A stretch of 64,000 bases of DNA from Echinometra lucunter (GCA_029962745.1 CM057162.1:21851932-21915931); one strand, 5' to 3'. Positions 35,392-46,102 are shown, counted from the first letter of the stretch. Notes: generated from the letters alone by a model not told the origin. Numbers and translations are program-made.

Positions 35392-35940
35392 TTAACACTT
35401 AAGTGGATAAGGTACTTTTCACTCACATTAGTGGATAAGGGGGGTCCACTTGGGCCCAGGCTCAGAAACCACTTTTTGGTAGGAATTTTTGACCGAAACT
35501 CGCACACTGATGAAGCCTTTCAACACAACCACAAAACGGGAAAAAAATCGTAAATTGGTTTCACTGATTCAAAATGGTGGCCAAATATCCAATTTTCATG
35601 TTGTGACCAAAAATTCCTACCAAATATTTTAAAATCACTTTCCCGAAGGAGTTTTGCAATAAAATTTGAACAAAAAAAATACATTACAAATTACAAAGAA
35701 CAATTACATTATGGTTCAAGGAGCAAACCAAACTTTAAATAGCGCCACCAAAATGCTAATTTATGCTTATTTGCATAAGAACCGCATGGCTGATTTGAAT
35801 TTTTTTGGCATAAAAACATGCGTAACTGGTATTTGGGCAATTACCTACAATTTTGGCCAAAAATATATTTGTTTCTACATGAGAGGCGAAAAACAAAATC
35901 CAGGGTCCAAGTGGACTCCTGTTATCCACTGAAGTGTTAA
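35392..35940. mobile_element. TIR element with TTAACACTT ends
   Basis: Left end TTAACACTTAAGTGGATAA (35392-35410) and right end TTATCCACTGAAGTGTTAA (35922-35940) are inverted repeats with one mismatch in 19. Subterminal TCCACTTGG and CCAAGTGGA also pair. A frame of 88 codons inside resembles nothing recognised. Confidence 0.7.
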
Positions 35941-36099
35941 TTTGCCACCCAAAAACTAGTCATGTCATTTTTCACACCCCTAAGCATGTAATCAACATTT
36001 CTACACCACTACACAAGTAATTTAGTAAGAAACAATATTGTAATGTAAGTCTATACACTGTAGGCTTATTTACTCTAGACACAACTGCGAAAGTGCAGT

Positions 36100-36400
36100 T
36101 CCTGCGGATACTTCTTGAACCATTGGAAATGTCATCTTTTCCTTTCCGCCGGTCTAATGTGTGGCAAGATTACATTTTTAATGGTTGTTCAAAGTTCAAA
36201 ACTTCAAATTCTTTTTCAACTTCACATTCTGCAACAGAATACAAGTCTATACTTCTAGAACCATTGAAAATGTCCTCTTTTCCTTTCTGTGTGTCTTACA
36301 TGTCACAAGCCCTTGTCTTGAAGCTTATCAACAGAAAGGAAAAGATCACATTTTCAATGGTTGCTCAAAGTGCAAAACACAATAGGTGCACTGTTTGCAG
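36100..36400. repeat. Direct and inverted repeats of about 45 bases
   Basis: GAACCATTGGAAATGTCATC (36117) and GAACCATTGAAAATGTCCTC (36258) are direct copies. CACATTTTCAATGGTTGCTC (36346) is an inverted copy, and GATTACATTTTTAATGGTTG (36168) a second one. All carry the neighbouring TTTTCCTTTC or GAAAGGAAAA. Confidence 0.7.
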
Positions 36401-36639
36401 TCAGGATGACAATTGTTATGAATTTTGAAACAGGCCCAAGATGGGCAATGCCAGCAAATACAAAAATGTAGATGACATCTCCAAAGATATATGTATCCTG
36501 TACATCATCATCAAAGGACAGTACTACACATCTAATTATCACTTCCAGGACTGTGTTAACGAACCCTTCAAACACATCATTTGCCAGATCAGATGGACAG
36601 CTCTAAATGCAGTGGAAGAACTGTAAACCATAGTGTGCA

Positions 36640-37890
36640 GTGTGATTTTAACCCACCCTTTTTATAAAAACACCCTTTTAACCAAAAGCAAAACCCACCC
36701 TTTTGTAGTAGTGTTGTCAGTCTATTCTAATAACATGCACTGTTATCCCACAAAGTTACACATAATTTTACAGACACCAGGAATACAAAAAGGTGAAAAC
36801 TACTGAGGGCTACAATGTATGCCAAACACAGGGACTCAACTTGGTAAAAGGTACAAAAAACAAAGACACACAATTTTTTGAAATCTTGTAATTGTTACCA
36901 CCATCAAAACTGTTTATATGAACACACTTTATAACAGAAAAGCCACTAACCCACCCTTTTACCCATTTTTGGAACTTTTGAAACCCACCCTTTCTAAAGC
37001 GTGGGTTGCATACTGTGTAAACTGTTTAGTCTTCAACTCTTCATGACATTTCTCAATTAGTCACCATCAAGATGAACAATTAAAACACATTTAAAACACA
37101 CTAGATCAGTGTAAAAAGGCTAATTCATATGTGACAGCTTTAAATTTGACCTAAGCACTGATTCATTTATCCTCTTACAACACAATGGCCAGAGCCAGAT
37201 GCAAGTTACTTGACAACATTAACATAAGGCTTAAAGTGTAACAACCCTGAAAACTACGTACATGCAAACATTCAAGCCAAGCCTTCAAGGAGGCGGTTAC
37301 CGCATTGAAATCTATCTTTGACTTGATTGATTTACGATTTCACACTTTTTTCCGATATTTGATTTACCCATGTTAATTTTCATTGGAAAGATCTTGGTCT
37401 GGCTGCTATGGTAACCAGTCTAGGTCTCTGATTTGCTACACACAGGAATGGATGTACATGTAACTCAAAAACAAATGGGCCCACAATCATGCACTTTGGC
37501 ACAAATATCAACACTTTTTGGAGTATTATGAAACCATAAAGCCAGATTTTTAAAATATGTCTTTAAATTTGAATTACAGCACAAAATACCTGATTGGTCT
37601 GCCCCTGCTTTCCATGGCAACTGCAAATTTTGACTCTTTGGTTTTGTAGTCCGTTAAATGTTGAATATACTGTATGTGCCAAAGTGCAATAGTCATAGAA
37701 CCATCTGTCTTTTAGTTACATCACTTCCCATGTTCAGCCAATAAGAGGCCTACCTGGTTATATAACAACCATTGACAAAGTACTTACATATTTTCAGACT
37801 TTGGACAAATAGCTGAAAAGTGAATCATTCTTCAGGAAGGTGTGAATTCTTAGCTCAAAGATGGACCTCATAACGTGGTAACCCGTCCCT
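36640..37890. other. No gene recognised
   Basis: AT-rich; the motif AACCCACCCTTT occurs several times between 36649 and 37000. Nothing else is supported. Confidence 0.45.
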
Positions 37891-37897
37891 AAACAAA

Positions 37898-38085
37898 CTA
37901 TGTAATGTACGCCTTCAACTCAGTGTTGACACAGAGGAGGTGCAAGACTTTTTGGGGGTGCATTACTTTCAGGATTATCTTCTGGATAAAAGAGATTGGC
38001 CCAACCAACTTCGGGTGGTTTACAACACAGTGGTTGGCCATAAGTCACCACTGCAAAAAACCATTTCCCTTTGGTAAGCTCTTCT
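37898..38085 (-). pseudogene. Degenerate copy of the terminal exon of the - strand gene
   Basis: The - strand reads KLVGPISFIQKIIL, then, after a 10-base deletion relative to the main copy, QKVLHLLCVNTELKAYIT and a stop at 37898. The match to 38320-38520 is clear, but upstream codons are deleted or scrambled. It lies just downstream of the main copy's likely polyadenylation signal, so it looks like a local tandem duplication of the last exon. Confidence 0.6.
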
Positions 38086-38201
38086 TTTCAATTTTCATTC
38101 TAAAATATGCATATAAAAAAGACAAGTTAACTGTGGCTTTTAAATGTTGACGTCACCATTGATGCATCTGGCTCTGGCTATTTTAAGACAATCCGGAACA
38201 A

Positions 38202-38207
38202 TTTATT
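38202..38207 (-). terminator. Polyadenylation signal AATAAA
   Basis: AATAAA on the - strand, about 75 bases downstream of the stop of the terminal exon (38280). Position and motif fit a 3' end for this gene. Confidence 0.4.
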
Positions 38208-38279
38208 TCACAACCATTAACCTAAGTCTAAGGTCTAAAAATTGTTAAAAGCCTGTGAAGTACTTGCAAATATTCAAGG

Positions 38280-38633
38280 CTAAATGTCTAAAGCACAACT
38301 GAAAATAAACCTGCTTGTACTTAAGCCTTCAACTTGGAGTTGACATTGTACAGTAGGTGCAGGACTTTTTTGGGGTACTGCATTACTGTCTTCCAAATTT
38401 AGGATGATCTTCTGGATGAAAGTGAGTGCCCCAACCAACTTTGTGTGGTAAGAAAAGTTGAACACGTAGTGGGTGGCCATAAGAAGGCACATGGCTTGCA
38501 TGAAGTCACCAGTTGAACAAACCGTTTCCCCTTCTGCTACCACTGCATATTCCTTGACAGACTCTGTCAGAATGTCTTTCATGGAGCCCTCATACTGTAT
38601 GTGGATATGGGCTGGAATGCATTCTGTATCAAC
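38280..38633 (-). CDS. Terminal coding exon of an uncharacterised - strand gene
   Basis: Acceptor TTCAAATAG, then an open frame starting VDTECIPAHIHIQYEGS and running to a TAG at 38280. A central stretch (GDFMQAMCLLMATHYVFNFS) followed by FIQKIILNLEDS is helical and well formed. From memory it resembles the C-terminal part of large uncharacterised protein families expanded in fish and marine invertebrates; no function is claimed. After NAVPQK the zero frame becomes SPAPTVQCQLQVEG, whereas the +1 frame gives VLHLLYNVNSKLKA and a stop at 38321. That alternative tail is the one kept in the degenerate copy at 37898-38085, which suggests a one-base slip in the C4A6 run here (a real mutation or an assembly error). 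The exon starts in phase 0, matching exon 40021-40103. Confidence 0.6.
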   Translation of the reverse strand, partial: VDTECIPAHIHIQYEGSMKDILTESVKEYAVVAEGETVCSTGDFMQAMCLLMATHYVFNFSYHTKLVGALTFIQKIILNLEDSNAVPQKSPAPTVQCQLQVEGLSTSRFIFSCALDI

Positions 38634-38827
38634 CTATTTGAAGAGAAAACAAAAAAAGATTCCTGCAATTTTAGAGCATCATGTTCATCCACACAACCGA
38701 AGTAAAAGTGATGCATACCAGAACTTCACTAACCTTTGAAAAAGACCAACTTCCAAAATTGTTACTATAAATTCATCCCATAGTTCAATACCCTTCTTAA
38801 CAAGAACCTCTGCCAATTTTGAGCAAT

Positions 38828-39426
38828 CAGGGGCAGATTTAGAGGGGGGTGCACCCTCTAACTTTTGCAGAGCAGTGCACCTGATTTCATGTGAGCGTCC
38901 AGGCACTGCCATTTTTCTCTTGAAAATTGTGTATAGAAATGGCTGCAAGTCGATGACTTTGATGTATAAATATTTTAAAGGGGCACGCAGAGATCCTGCA
39001 ATACCTAATATTAGGTTTAACTGACCCCTGGTTGTTTTAAACATTTTTTGGAAGACCTTGCCTATAGTAACTTACACCTGTAATGACTCACTTTAAAACA
39101 ACCTTTTACTGACATGAGAGACAAAATTTGATTTTTGTGATCCGGATCACAAAAATTCCACTGTTCAAATGAATGCAAACCTGAAGCAGGAATGTCATGG
39201 TTTATCGGCTTCTCAAGTGCGACTTAAACACCATACTCCATCTAAACCATGATAAATTGTATCTTTTTAATGTTTATGCGATTAATGAATGATAGAAATC
39301 AGTGACCTAATTTGTGAGAAATATCTCTGCCTGCCACTTTAAGAAAATCTCTAAGAACCCCCCGCTTTGCTTGTCGATTTTCGCCAAATGGCGCCCCTCT
39401 ATTGAAAATTCCTGGATCCGCCCCTG
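38828..39426. mobile_element. hAT-like non-autonomous element
   Basis: Left end CAGGGGCAGATTTAGAGG and right end CCTGGATCCGCCCCTG are inverted repeats of the CAGGGGCGGATCCAGG type typical of hAT MITEs. It lies in the intron between exons at 38280 and 40021. An internal palindrome TTTTGTGATCCGGATCACAA is at 39135-39154. No clear 8-bp duplication. Confidence 0.6.
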
Positions 39427-40020
39427 GAAATAGGGATGACATGTGTAAATTGAAATGGATAATTTACTGCCATTAAAAAGACTGTTATGGTCAATGCGGT
39501 GTGACCCAAAAAACATTGTGCATTATGAAAGGACAAAAATTTATTTTATCATCACTGAAAACTGCATTGAAATTGGTTCATGCCATGCATTTTTACATTA
39601 TGGGATTTACATGTACACAGTAACTGTTAAGGCCTTTTAAAACTCACAATCACAGCGTTTGCAGCTATCCTTGCTTAGTTTGCAACAAACATGATCGTAA
39701 GTTACATAAACAAAGCAACCGTTACACTTTAAGGATGTATTGTTTTAGCAACTCATAACAGTAGAATAAAGATTTAAAATGTGATGAAATTGAGAGATTT
39801 CTATTTTCAGAATGAATTTGTGTCATTTGGATTGAAAAAATGAAATGAATTATGAACTGCATGTTTAGAAAGCTACTCCAGGAAGTTTCATGCAGTATAA
39901 GTCTACAGAAGGTGTTCAGCATATTAGACAAATAAACAAGTTTGATTGGGTAAACAACATTGTATGTATTCATGAGATTATGAATAGAGCTTAGTAACTG
40001 CACATTGTTATCAAACTTAC

Positions 40021-40103
40021 CTGGCTCTTTGGGCAAAATGCCAGCTCCAACTTCTCATGAAGCAATGGAAAAATTAGAAGAAGTGCACCCATGTCTGCAG
40101 TAC
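40021..40103 (-). CDS. Internal coding exon of the uncharacterised - strand gene
   Basis: Acceptor TCCATTCCAG and donor GTAAGT bound 83 bases. It enters in phase 1 and leaves in phase 0. It encodes TADMGALLLIFPLLHEKLEL then AFCPKSQ, with a hydrophobic helix-like core. The split codon C|GT formed with the upstream exon gives Arg, so the three exons splice in frame. Confidence 0.6.
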
Positions 40104-40601
40104 CTGGAATGGACATTTTAAAAGGCTTTCTATTGTGTTTATGCTTCTTAAAATGTTCATAATTATAATGATCAGTTACATGTACATGGGAGAATGGTAT
40201 TATAAAGACAAACACTTTACACCATCATAATTAGACAGTATCTAGGACCTCTTTGTTGACTCCCAATTAATTATACAACTAGACTAGTCTTCATAATAAG
40301 AAAGGATAATATAACTTTGAGCCCTGCTGGGCAACAACTTTGTTTGTCCTGGCCCAACCTGTACTAAACCATATGTAATCAGGCTTAACAATAATCACCC
40401 TGGACTGGCCCGAACCCTTGGAGATATATTTTCAAACCCAGAAATATGGCTAGTCAGAGACTGGATCAAGTTTGCATGAATATGCAATAACACTTTCTTA
40501 ACTTTGGAATATTAAAATAAACTTAAGCAATTTATACAATCGCCACATGTAGTGGATGACACACTCCATAATTATTTGGCAAATTGTTGAAAAGTTAAGA
40601 T

Positions 40602-40759
40602 CAGGGCTCCAAATTACTCTTGAGGCCACCAAGGCCATAACCTTGGTGCTCATGGTGTTGGCACTGATGCCCACTTCTTCCAGCATTCTTTAGCACTGGA
40701 TGGCCTTGGTGCCTTTGCCTAGAATTGGGTGCTCCTCACAATTTTTAATTCGAGCCCTG
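40602..40759. mobile_element. hAT MITE with 8-bp target-site duplication
   Basis: Ends CAGGGCTCCAAATTA and TTTAATTCGAGCCCTG are inverted repeats. Flanks GTTAAGAT (40594-40601) and GTTAAGAC (40760-40767) match at seven of eight positions, the expected hAT duplication. Confidence 0.8.
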
Positions 40760-40809
40760 GTTAAGACCCAACATACCCCTGAATCATTGAAAAAAAAACC
40801 AGTACTTAC

Positions 40810-40975
40810 GTTTCTTTCCCTCAGCACTTCTGGCCTGCCCAACAGCAGAAAACACCATGTCTCGTGCTGGACTTTTCTTTGCACAATCTAATATGCCTGC
40901 CCCATACTTGTTCATACCATTGTTAAGGGCTTTTGTCAAGTTGTCATCTGTTAGGCGGCGAAACTCTGCTATTAT
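40810..40975 (-). CDS. Coding exon of the uncharacterised - strand gene
   Basis: Acceptor TAATTCATACAG and donor GTAAGT bound 166 bases, entering in phase 0 and leaving in phase 1. It encodes IIAEFRRLTDDNLTKALNNG, then MNKYGAGILDCAKKSPARDM and VFSAVGQARSAEGKK. The content is charged and helical, with no membrane segment. Upstream coding exons were not found between here and the GC-rich candidate first exon at 45.7 kb, so the start of the protein is unknown. Confidence 0.6.
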
Positions 40976-40999
40976 CTGTATGAATTATAAAATGATCTC

Positions 41000-41995
41000 T
41001 TTGTTAATTGGACCAAGGTTTACCAAGGTTGGAAAATGTTGGGAGTCACTCTCAACCAGGGTTTATGCACCTTCATGAAAATAAAATTACATGAGTTTTC
41101 ATGACCAATTTTGACAAAAATCCATGAACTAATCAGTGAAATTTAATGGATGGGTCAATCCACATCAAATCAACCAATGGGTGCCACCCGACCCCCTTCA
41201 ATTTTTTTAAAACTCACACCAAATGTTCCTCCATGTGTCTGACGGAAAATTCTGAAATATGTTGCCCCAAGGTCATACGATTGCATAAATTAAAAGAACA
41301 TCGGTTACTCACGTTACGGTTACTCATGTTACATTTTGTCCGACAACATATTTTCTGGGTTATCTTCACATACATAGATTTTGATTGGAAAAGCAATACA
41401 TTTATCATTGCAGTATTATATGCTTTACACTAAAGTATTTCATGGGAAAAAATGGAGAAAAAATGATAATTTTTCATAAAACTTAAATTTATTCACAACA
41501 TGTGGGGCCTAGTCCCACATGTGGCATATTGCGTGTGGTTGCCGATTCTCCTAGAAGGCAGCGTTACAGAAGCAAAATTTGGGGTAGAAATGATGACCCC
41601 ATTGTTTCTTCATAAATCATAGCCAATCAAACCAATAAAATGTAACATGAGTTGAGATAAAGCCAATTTATGTAGTGCTTGGTTTGTCCACCAACCTGTG
41701 GAATTGCCCATACATGTAAGGAACACAAACAGGGAAAGAAATACACGGGGGCTCAGGGCGATTTCGCCCCCGAAATGGCCAAAAGAGCCCCTGTAATATG
41801 TAAAAGAGCCCCCGAAAATTACATAGGGTTCAATGCAAAAGAATATCTGGAAAGAACTGAAACAGGAAAAGTAGCCCCCGAAAAGAAAATTTTATTTTTT
41901 TTCCTGAACACAAATATGCAATTTTATTGCCAATATACTGGGTGCTTCACCTGACATACAGGGTGGAAACCCAGGGGGGCCCCAGGCCACTTGGA
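41000..41995. other. Intronic sequence, no exon recognised
   Basis: Presumed intron of the - strand gene. The stretch GGTTACTCACGTTACGGTTACTCATGTTACA (41303-41333) recurs, diverged, at about 49820-49850 in the same orientation. Confidence 0.4.
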
Positions 41996-42001
41996 ACAAA
42001 C

Positions 42002-42399
42002 GTGTTGTCATCAGCGATCACAAATCCTAAGGAAAGGGTTCCTATATTTTGCAAATCGTCATGGACCGCGATAAGCAATTTCACTCTGTTTTGACAAAAA
42101 AAGGTATACTTTTTAGAAGCACAAGTCAGCATTTAGGGTATAATTTTTAAGAACATTTATAGGAAGTCCCTCCCAGAGGTCCCTTTTTAGGATGAAAAGG
42201 TACACTTCTAACTTGTGGGCTTTTTATGTGAATTCATGTTTTTGTGACAGGTCAGTGAAAAGGGTACCTTTTTTATGATAGGTCGGTGAAAAGGGTATCA
42301 TTTTTACATGCAGGTCAGTGAATAGGGTTGAGATTTTGGCATGCCCCAGGTCAGTGTTTAGGGTATGAAATTTGAGGGCATGATTGCTGATGACAACAC
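42002..42399. mobile_element. TIR element with internal tandem repeat
   Basis: CGTGTTGTCATCAGCGATCA (42001-42020) is the inverted match of TGATTGCTGATGACAACACA (42381-42400) with two mismatches. Inside, about four degenerate units carry CAGGTCAGTGAAAAGGGTA (42248-42362). Confidence 0.7.
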
Positions 42400-42452
42400 A
42401 TGCCATCAGCAATCAATAATTACATCCGAAATCCAAAAATTATCTTCTGAAC

Positions 42453-42526
42453 CCGGAAGTAGCGGTACCAGGAATTACTAAATTGACCTCGCGAACCCGG
42501 AAGTAGATGTACCAGGAGCCGGAAGT
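42453..42526 (+). promoter_or_regulatory. Cluster of three ETS-type sites
   Basis: CCGGAAGT, the core ETS-factor site, occurs at 42453-42460, 42497-42504 and 42519-42526. The first two sit in a repeated context, ACCCGGAAGTAG followed by GTACCAGGA. Promoter function is inference; no exon start is identified here. Confidence 0.35.
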
Positions 42527-42919
42527 CACTGATTGCTAGTTGGTGGCAGGTATTATTCTTTTTTCTTGAAGGACGAACTTCGCCGTCCATACATAGAGTA
42601 TACGACCCTGACTATGAGTTCAGGTCAGTCGCGGCTTGTTTGTCGCGCTGGTGCATTCAAGCATGACGGCTATGCAATTCACCTGAACTCCTATTCTCGT
42701 ATGCAACACGGCGGCTTCCATGTTCAGTGATGTCACAAAGAAATTAGCATGTCTTTATATTATTATTAGTGCGGTGAACCTGTATTGCATCCTCAAACAA
42801 AAGAACTGCCTCTGGCTCTAAATAGTGTAGTGAAACAGGCCATTAGAGCCAGAGTTCTCAGGCTACCGATTGCAAGTATTTTTGCCATAACTGTTACGCT
42901 TACTTAATGCTTTTTTCAG

Positions 42920-43109
42920 TACAGTGCACTCTCGTTATAAAGAAGTCCTTGGGACCCACAAAATTGTTTCTTTATAATGAAATTTCTTTATATCAGGGTT
43001 GCAAAAACAATAGAATACAAAGGAAATCCAAGATATGGGACCAGAGATTTTACTTCTTCATAATGAAATTTTGTTATATCAGTGTTCTTTATAACGAGAG
43101 TGCACTGTA
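42920..43109. mobile_element. pogo/Tc1-like MITE
   Basis: TACAGTGCACTCTCGTTATA (42920-42939) and TATAACGAGAGTGCACTGTA (43090-43109) are perfect inverted repeats of 20 bases, bounded by TA as expected for Tc1/mariner/pogo insertions. Total 190 bp, non-coding. Confidence 0.85.
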
Positions 43110-43254
43110 TTTTTTCATGGAAAATTTGACTTTAATACACACTTTCCTTTTTAAAAATTTCATGCCCCCGAGGCGTTTAATAGAGTAAATACGGTATAGG
43201 CCCCCTACTTTTACACAAACCTGCGCCACAGGCTCCTCCACCCCTGACAATGAC

Positions 43255-43762
43255 CCCGGGAGGGGGGGGGGGGGCACTCCCATTGCGGGTACGCATCACG
43301 TGCCCCGGGAATGACCCCCTTTTTTAAACCGGCTTCTCCTCAATGACCCCGTTTTTATTTTGCTGATAATTTTGATACCCCAATGACCCCCTATTTTTTA
43401 TCTCCCAGAACCTTAATGACCCCCTTTTTTTCTTATTTTTAGCTCCAAATGACCCTCCATTTTGTTCAAAATCACCCATTTTCACTCCTCACTTCGCTCG
43501 AAGCTCATTCACGGTATTTTTTGAACACTGATTGAAACTTAATTATCATTTTAAACAATCTTGTACTCGGTGACCCTCATTTTTCAGTAGGGTACCCCAA
43601 TGGCGCCCGTTTTAACTTTCATACCCGAATGACCCCCTATTTATTTTAGTCGTATCCTGAATGACCCCCTATTTTTGCTGTAGTACATACTACCTACTTT
43701 GAACATCGCCGGGGCACACCCCGTCACTTTGAATAGGGAGTGCCCCCCCCCCCCCCCCCGGG
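43255..43762. mobile_element. GC-ended MITE with 8-bp target-site duplication
   Basis: It opens CCCGGGAGG then poly-G and CACTCCCA, and closes GGGAGTG, poly-C and CCCGGG. It is flanked by a perfect ACAATGAC duplication (43247-43254 and 43763-43770). Internal AATGACCCCCTATTTT units recur seven or more times in degenerate form. An 8-bp duplication is typical of hAT and P superfamilies, though the ends are not the usual CA type. Confidence 0.8.
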
Positions 43763-44829
43763 ACAATGACATCACTTCACTCATATTGCAATTATTCAAT
43801 AAATTTAAATTTCACATGAAACTTTGCAGTCATGTAGCCAGATAAATTACCAGCAAAATGAGACATAAACCAGGTCCATACAATACTACACTCAGGCCTA
43901 TACTTCCAAAGCAATAAATATGTGACAAAAAAAAATTCAAATGTAATGCCTCCACCCTTTTTCTATACAACAATTCATGCCGCATGACCCTAAATTTACG
44001 CTGAATACTACTACAAGAATCTTTGCGAGAATGGATTCACAGATTTCTCGCCGAAATTCTAACCCTGATATTGGTAAGACAGTAAGTTCCGCAGCATTTC
44101 TTTAAAACTTTCTGGCAAAACTAAAATATTTTTCAGACCAACCGCCCCTAGCCTAGCCTACTTTTAAGAAAGCATGTAGGCCTATGCCTAACCGGAACCA
44201 AGCAATTATTTTTGTTCAGCGTACTAACTACAGTAGGCCTACCGTAATTTTTGTGCTTGACAAACACGACAAACCCAAACTTTACTCACATTCTCGAGCT
44301 TCTTTATTCCAATTTACAGTTAACGTAGGGCGTAATTATACTGCGCAACGAATCAACTTTTGTAGTGACGTAAAAAGTGTCTCTACTTACGCGTCGCATA
44401 TTTTTTTCGTACCGCCCTTTAAACGTGCGCGTACTAACCATGTAACCTGCAATTATGCGAATGTCGTGCGTGTATTCTAGTTGGAAGAAGTTATAACGTG
44501 CTTTGACGTAACTATCAAAATTGATTCGTTTCGCAGCATGGACTGACAAGGCCTAGGCCACCCATACCAAGGAGTTACTAAGCGAGCCCATACAAGTAAG
44601 GGGTGTATAGTGCAATAGATGCTATACTACTACCCCTTACAGCTGTCTGCTATCTTTTCCTGGAGATTTTTAAAATTTGATGATAGAGGGCGCTCTTCTA
44701 TGGAAGTTACGTGCTAAGGCAGGAGACATGGTTCCAAAAATCCGGCACCTATTATTTTTATAATATTTTTAATTCAAAAACTAAACTGCCAAATTCATGT
44801 CTGGCCTGTAATAAATCATGAGGACTAAT

Positions 44830-45017
44830 TACTGTATACGCTGAATATTTCGCGGTGGTTTTATTTTCGCGAATTTCGCGACTTACTGAACGCGAAAATT
44901 TTCACTTCGTGATATTTCTGTACAAAGTGAATGTAAACACAATAAAATCGCGAAAATATACACTCGCAAATTCCCCGTCTTGAAGCAAAATCGCGAAAAT
45001 ATATGGCGTATACAGTA
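44830..45017. mobile_element. Mariner-like MITE
   Basis: TACTGTATACGC (44830) and GCGTATACAGTA (45006-45017) are inverted ends within TA. The interior repeats TTCGCGAA-type motifs (TTTCGCGAATTTCGCGA, AAAATCGCGAAAATATA). Confidence 0.8.
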
Positions 45018-45227
45018 GACTACTCATCAAAGTTGAAATTATTGTATTCAGAAATGCAATTTTGGCCAGGTATAAGAATCGCACACAGAGTCAAGGCACG
45101 ACTCTCGTGAGTGCCCTAGCATAGGCCGGCCCCGTACGTAACTCAACAGTCGAGTGTTGTCACTTTTGTTTGGATTGACAGCACACATGTCAATTATGGG
45201 TAGATCTAAGTTACTATTAACGTTAAT

Positions 45228-45362
45228 CCTTGGTTTTAGGGGCCCCAAGGTTGCTAACTTCAGCGTGTGCGGTTTATTCCGGCAACGTGTCTTCTGACGG
45301 AATAAACCGCACACGCTGAGGTTAGCAAGATATAATAATTTAGGCCCCTAAAACCCAGAATT
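45228..45362. mobile_element. Hairpin MITE
   Basis: GTGTGCGGTTTATTCCG (45264-45280) pairs with CGGAATAAACCGCACAC (45298-45314); outward, GGTTGCTAAC and TTTTAGGGGCC pair with GTTAGC and GGCCCCTAAAA. The stem spans some 50 bases. Confidence 0.8.
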
Positions 45363-45692
45363 ACCAATTAATCTGTGTTTTTACCGTCGCCATGGTCGTT
45401 TACGTAGCTCCGGCGGCTCCGTCCTCGTTATGTGTGCACACCATGCGCGCACTGTCTGCAAATAGTACGCTAATTAGTTTTGCATAACTGTAATAAGCAA
45501 ACCGTGTTCGTGCACTGCATGTGCTGTTTTTTCGACTAATTGCACCATTCACCTGCTGCAGTTTGCACAATATGTTGGTGATTTGTTGTCTATGGATATA
45601 CGGTTTCTTATTTAATTCACTTACTTCTGATATTTCGCCATATTTTCACATCATTTTTAGAACATAAAAACTCATTCATGCATTTAGCTTAC

Positions 45693-45810
45693 CTTACAAT
45701 CCGCCGCCGCTGGTTTTCGAATTTCTCAGCCTTTCTGGTCAGCTCAGACGACTAGCATTGGCGCGGCGCGCGTGCCATCCCATAATAAGCTGCTACTCAA
45801 CCAATCAGAA
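45693..45810 (-). promoter_or_regulatory. Candidate promoter and non-coding first exon of the - strand gene
   Basis: A GC-rich island (GGCGCGGCGCGCG near 45759-45771) in AT-rich DNA. On the - strand it leads through CCAGCGGCGGCGGATTGTAAG to a consensus donor GTAAGC (exon end 45693). A CCAAT box lies at 45801-45806. No ATG occurs between the island and the donor, so the exon would be 5' untranslated. The next supported exons on this strand start at 40975. Linkage to them is inference. Confidence 0.35.
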
Positions 45811-45818
45811 TTTTTTGT

Positions 45819-45846
45819 GATCGCGATCGCGATCGCGATCGCGATC
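45819..45846. repeat. (GATCGC)n palindromic microsatellite
   Basis: Four and a half GATCGC units; every unit makes the palindrome GCGATCGC, so each strand can fold on itself. Confidence 0.9.
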
Positions 45847-45854
45847 TTGACTCA

Positions 45855-46102
45855 TTTGGACAAGTTTCAAAATAGGTCAGCATATTAGGAACCTCCGATG
45901 CCAGGTCATCTGACTCGCGTAAATTCAATTACTCACCACATGTGGGTCAGTGCAAGTAGGTATCTAACAAGTGACACACCATATGTGAGTCACTACTGTA
46001 CAGTGATGATATATTGACCCGGTGTGGTGAGTATTCTGTAATTACCTACTGCAAACGAGTCGCCTGACCCAGTTGTGACCCAGAAAAGTTTTCTGTGTTG
46101 GA
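45855..46102 (-). repeat. Block of TGACTCA-like motifs, right (inverted)
   Basis: It ends ACCCAGAAAAGTTTTCTGTG, the reverse complement of the start of the block at 31045. It contains GTGAGTCAC, GAGTCGCCTGACCC and GTGGGTCAG units like those on the left. Confidence 0.6.

Noticed and set aside
38752..38820. Extra exon of the - strand gene (VLVKKGIELWDEFIVTILEV)
   Set aside because: It ends in a possible donor, but its phase does not fit between exon 40021-40103 (leaves in phase 0) and exon 38280-38633 (enters in phase 0).
44031..44073. + strand first coding exon MDSQISRRNSNPDIG before a GTAAGA donor
   Set aside because: The donor is good, but the peptide is short, no partner exon follows on this strand, and the region is the presumed intron of the - strand gene.
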